Positions 51,379 to 53,907 of a stretch of 53,907 bases of DNA are shown here, piece by piece (the stretch's first letter is position 1; each line of letters starts with the position of its first letter). The stretch comes from an uncultured Rhodospirillales bacterium (GTDB lineage Bacteria; Pseudomonadota; Alphaproteobacteria; Acetobacterales; Acetobacteraceae): the NCBI GenBank assembly GCA_903865895.1, contig CAIPLM010000020.1, forward strand, positions 1 through 53,907, written 5' to 3'. The notes beneath the pieces were generated by a model, which had not been told where the DNA came from, did not search any database, and saw nothing but the letters and a program-made list of their open reading frames with translations. The translations under genes and the position numbers were made by a program.

Positions 51379-52038
51379 GTGAAACCCCTCCTCCTCGCCG
51401 CCCTGCTGCTCTTCGCTTTCCCCGCCGCCGCCCAAACCCCCATCGCCTCCCCCGGCCACCCCGGCTGGACGCGCACAACGGAGGGCTGCTTCGTGTGGAA
51501 CCCCAACCCGCAGGCCGGCTCAACCGCCAGTTGGAGCGGCGGCTGCAACGGCAGCCGTGCCAGCGGCAAGGGTGTCTTGATCTGGCGGTGGAGCGAAGGG
51601 ACGCAGCGGCTTGAAGGCGAGTCTCGCGACGGTAAGTTGACCGGCCGGATCCTCGCTGTGTACGAAAACGGCAATCGCTACGATGGGGAAATGCGCGACT
51701 CCGGGAAGAGTGGCCGCGGCGTCGCCACCTTCGCCAACGGCAACCGCTACGACGGCGAATACCGCGACGACAAGCGACATGGCCGCGGCGTCTACACATC
51801 GGCCAACGGTAACCGCTACGACGGCGAATGGCGCGACGGCAAGCCAACTGGTAGCGGCGTGTTCACCTGGACCGACGGCAACGTCTTCGACGGTGAATGG
51901 CGCGATGGCAAACCTAACGGCCCCGGCCGAATGGCCTGGGCCGACGGCACCACCTATAACGGTATCTGGACCAATGGGTGCTTCCGCGACGGCGACCGCC
52001 GTGCGGCGGTGATGGTCGGTCTTGAAACCTGCCCGTAA
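51379..52038 (+). CDS. Exported MORN-repeat protein
   Basis: 219 residues starting at a GTG with GGAGG eight bases upstream; the N-terminus KPLLLAALLLFAFPAAAQ is a signal peptide. The C-terminal half has at least four MORN repeats: YENGNRYDGEMRDSGKSGRG, FANGNRYDGEYRDDKRHGRG, SANGNRYDGEWRDGKPTGSG and TDGNVFDGEWRDGKPNGPGR, with a fifth partial copy (WADGTTYNGIW). MORN repeats form beta-hairpin rods that bind proteins or lipids. The periplasmic partner is unknown. Confidence 0.92.
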   Translation: MKPLLLAALLLFAFPAAAQTPIASPGHPGWTRTTEGCFVWNPNPQAGSTASWSGGCNGSRASGKGVLIWRWSEGTQRLEGESRDGKLTGRILAVYENGNRYDGEMRDSGKSGRGVATFANGNRYDGEYRDDKRHGRGVYTSANGNRYDGEWRDGKPTGSGVFTWTDGNVFDGEWRDGKPNGPGRMAWADGTTYNGIWTNGCFRDGDRRAAVMVGLETCP

Positions 52039-52135
52039 CCCCCACCGCCGCGGCCGTGCCCCCGCGCCGGATTGACTCCGCCCGAGCGAGCGCGGATCGT
52101 CTCGCTGCCGCACACGGCACCAGGGAGATAACACC

Positions 52136-52525
52136 ATGATCGGCTACGCGATGCTCGGCACCAATGACCACGTCCGGGCGAAAACCTTCTACGACGCCGT
52201 GCTCGGCCAGCTCGGCGCCTCCGTGATGGCGGGGTATTCGTCGGATAAGCGCACCTTCTACACCGCCGGCGCCGGCACCCCGATGCTCGCCGTCGGCGTG
52301 CCGCATGACGGCAAGCCCGCGACCTTCGGCAACGGCACCATGATCTCCCTGGCGGCGAAAACCCGCGCGGCGATCGATGCCTGCCACGCCAAGGCGCTCG
52401 AACTCGGCGGCAGCGATGAAGGGGCGCCCGGCGTGCGCGGCCCCAACCCGGACGGCTTCTACGCCGCCTATTTCCGCGACCCCGACGGCAACAAGCTCTG
52501 CGTCTTCCGCATCGGCCCGGCATAG
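52136..52525 (+). CDS. VOC (glyoxalase/bleomycin-resistance fold) family protein
   Basis: 129 residues. It starts MIGYAMLGTNDHVRAKTFYD and ends RGPNPDGFYAAYFRDPDGNK LCVF, the metal-ligand-containing strands of the VOC fold. Members include glyoxalases, dioxygenases and resistance proteins; this small single-domain type is of unknown specificity. It lies 13 bases upstream of the enolase-superfamily gene, probably one transcript. Confidence 0.9.
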   Translation: MIGYAMLGTNDHVRAKTFYDAVLGQLGASVMAGYSSDKRTFYTAGAGTPMLAVGVPHDGKPATFGNGTMISLAAKTRAAIDACHAKALELGGSDEGAPGVRGPNPDGFYAAYFRDPDGNKLCVFRIGPA

Positions 52526-52538
52526 CCAAAGGGCGGCC

Positions 52539-53738
52539 ATGAAGATCGTCGATCTCCGCGTCACCTCGGTCAACGTCCCTTTCGAGGCGATTTTGCGCTG
52601 GGCCTGTGGCGTGGAGACCGGCACCACCCGCGGCATCATCGAGGTCATCACCGAGGACGGCATCATCGGCCTCGGCGAGACCTATGGCGGGGCGGCGGTG
52701 GAGCATGCGATCGAGACGGCGCGGCCGTTCGTCATCGGGCTCGATGCACTCGATATCGGCGTGCTGATGCGCCGTTTCGCGGTGTTCTGCATCGGCTATG
52801 AAACCGCGATTCCGGCGATCGTGCGGGCCGGGATCGAGATGGCCTGCCTCGATGCCGCCGGGAAGTCGCTCGGGCTGCCGCTGCACAAGCTGCTCGGCGG
52901 GAAGACGCGCGATACGGTGGAGTTCGGCGCCTACGTTTTCTACCGCTACCGCGACGCGAAGACGGGCATCGGCGGCGAGGACAGTCCGCAGGCGATTGCG
53001 GAGCGGACGCGGGAGCTGTGCAGCCGGCACGGCTTCACCGACATCAAGCTGAAGGGCGGCGTTTATCCGCCGGCGCAGGAATTCAAGGCGTTGGAGTTGA
53101 TCCGCGCCGATTTCCCCGACGCGCCGCTGCGGTGGGACCCGAATGCGGCCTGGTCAGTCGAGACCTCGATCCGCATCGGGCATCGGCTGATCGCGAGTGG
53201 GATGGATCTCGAATATTTGGAGGACCCCACGGCGTCGCTGGAGGGGATGAGCCAGGTGCGCAAGGCGGTCTCGGTGCCGCTCGCGACCAATATGTGCCTC
53301 GTCGCCTGGGACCAGATCGCGCCGGGCATTCGCATGCGGGCGGTGGATGTGATTTTGAGCGATCTGCATTACTGGGGCGGGGTGCAACAGAACCGCAAGA
53401 TGATCGCGGTGGCCGAGGCGTTCAATCTGGGCGTGGGCATGCATTCGGATCGCGAGTTGGGCATCTCCACCGCCGCGATGTTGCATTTCGCCGCCACCAC
53501 GCCGTGGATCACTTACGCGATCGACAGCCATTACCATGACCAGCTCGATGACGTGATCACCGAGCCCTTCGTCTATCGCGACGGCAGCATGACGGTGCCG
53601 GATGGGCCGGGGCTCGGGGTGGAGCTCGATCGCGACAAGCTCGCCCGGTATCACGCCGCCTATAAGAAGGAGGGCGGGATCAGCGAGTTCTACGATCCGG
53701 CGCGGCCGTCGTGGGTGCCGGCGTTGCCGTTGTTCTGA
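52539..53738 (+). CDS. Enolase-superfamily dehydratase/racemase (glucarate-dehydratase-like)
   Basis: 399-residue Mg-dependent enzyme that abstracts a proton alpha to a carboxylate. The catalytic Lys pair is in DIKLKGG (K170, K172). Metal-site candidates are D200 in RWDPNAAW, E228 in YLEDPTA and N251 in ATNMCL. The Asp-His dyad is D275 in SDLHYWGG and H302 in GMHSDRELGIS. This arrangement is like glucarate dehydratase. The ATG at 52539 starts the family N-terminus MKIVDLRVTSVNVPF; the longer frame is not supported. Its 3' end overlaps the convergent GNAT gene by 49 bases. The sugar acid used is unknown. Confidence 0.9.
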   Translation: MKIVDLRVTSVNVPFEAILRWACGVETGTTRGIIEVITEDGIIGLGETYGGAAVEHAIETARPFVIGLDALDIGVLMRRFAVFCIGYETAIPAIVRAGIEMACLDAAGKSLGLPLHKLLGGKTRDTVEFGAYVFYRYRDAKTGIGGEDSPQAIAERTRELCSRHGFTDIKLKGGVYPPAQEFKALELIRADFPDAPLRWDPNAAWSVETSIRIGHRLIASGMDLEYLEDPTASLEGMSQVRKAVSVPLATNMCLVAWDQIAPGIRMRAVDVILSDLHYWGGVQQNRKMIAVAEAFNLGVGMHSDRELGISTAAMLHFAATTPWITYAIDSHYHDQLDDVITEPFVYRDGSMTVPDGPGLGVELDRDKLARYHAAYKKEGGISEFYDPARPSWVPALPLF

Positions 53739-53907
53739 AGCGCCATCCGGGCCTCGACGATGTCCGGCTCGTCGGGCACGCGCTTCACGGAGAAGCCCAT
53801 GCCGCGCACGAAGCGCAGCATCTTATGGTTGTCCGACAGAATTTGGCCGACGATTTCGTGCAGGCCCTGGCTGCGGCCCCAGTCGATCAGCCGCTCCATG
53901 AGGTGGC
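53690..53907 (-). CDS. GNAT-domain protein, C-terminal part (cut by window edge)
   Basis: The visible 72 codons read HLMERLIDWGRSQGLHEIVG then QILSDNHKMLRFVRGMGFSV and VPDEPDIVEARMAL with a short tail. This is the C-terminal half of a GNAT acetyltransferase domain. Its style (LLERLIDWGR..GL..IVG..L..N..ML...R..GF) resembles the GNAT end of bifunctional ADP-forming acyl-CoA synthetase / protein acetyltransferases (Pat), but the rest lies outside the window. It overlaps the dehydratase gene tail to tail. Confidence 0.75.
   Translation of the reverse strand, partial: HLMERLIDWGRSQGLHEIVGQILSDNHKMLRFVRGMGFSVKRVPDEPDIVEARMALQNNGNAGTHDGRAGS

Overview
This 53.9 kb window is GC-rich and gene-dense. 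Its gene content and repeat style suggest an alphaproteobacterium, probably of the Acetobacteraceae/Rhodospirillales. The clues are GC-rich intergenic palindromes, GcvA-type LysR proteins, many peptide-type ABC transporter genes, and small hypothetical proteins I associate with that family. The taxonomy is inference. I recognise no tRNA, rRNA, CRISPR array, prophage or complete insertion sequence.

Layout. 1-5846 (minus strand): a LysR regulator, an LDH2-type dehydrogenase, and a peptide-type substrate-binding protein followed by its permease (cut by the window edge), then an NTF2-FMO flavin monooxygenase. 6052-11033: a 1305-residue secreted beta-repeat/RTX-like protein and a DUF1295 membrane protein. 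11040-23207: two divergent blocks. The minus-strand block is a complete dipeptide-type ABC importer (binding protein, B, C, D, F). The plus-strand block is a ThDP enzyme, an FAD amine-oxidase-like protein and hydantoinase/oxoprolinase A and B, plausibly an import-and-hydrolysis pathway for a cyclic amide or peptide-like compound. 23443-26323: a DMT exporter, a lone ModA behind a possible ModE box, and a ureohydrolase. 26396-30256: two paralogous subtilisin-like proteins in which the usual His motif is replaced by DEGRAM. 30546-36575: an SDR, a graveyard of two decayed genes, a gamma-glutamyltransferase/small protein/DAO-type oxidase set, a 45-residue basic protein and an alpha/beta hydrolase with a Cys nucleophile.

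36645-43493: hypothetical proteins (one carrying an in-frame palindromic repeat), an FAD monooxygenase, a Met-rich lipoprotein, a ParDE-like toxin-antitoxin pair with a perfect 19-bp operator palindrome, and a PAS histidine kinase/OmpR regulator pair behind an AT-rich region. 43763-44822: a deletion scar where an N-terminally truncated amino-acid ABC ATPase faces the C-terminal remnant of an alpha/beta hydrolase. 44867-48552: a PhoPQ-like two-component system downstream of a Tat-exported Gly/Ser-rich PepSY protein, divergent from a second exported Gly/Ser-rich protein. 48721-53907: argG, DUF1993, MarC, a MORN-repeat protein, a VOC protein, an enolase-superfamily dehydratase and the end of a GNAT-domain protein.

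The most unusual features are: (i) a composite palindromic repeat present twice, sharing 49 identical bases and read into the ends of two proteins; (ii) the paired DEGRAM subtilisin-like proteins; (iii) the divergent Gly/Ser-rich secreted proteins tied to a two-component system; and (iv) the deletion scar at about 44.48 kb.
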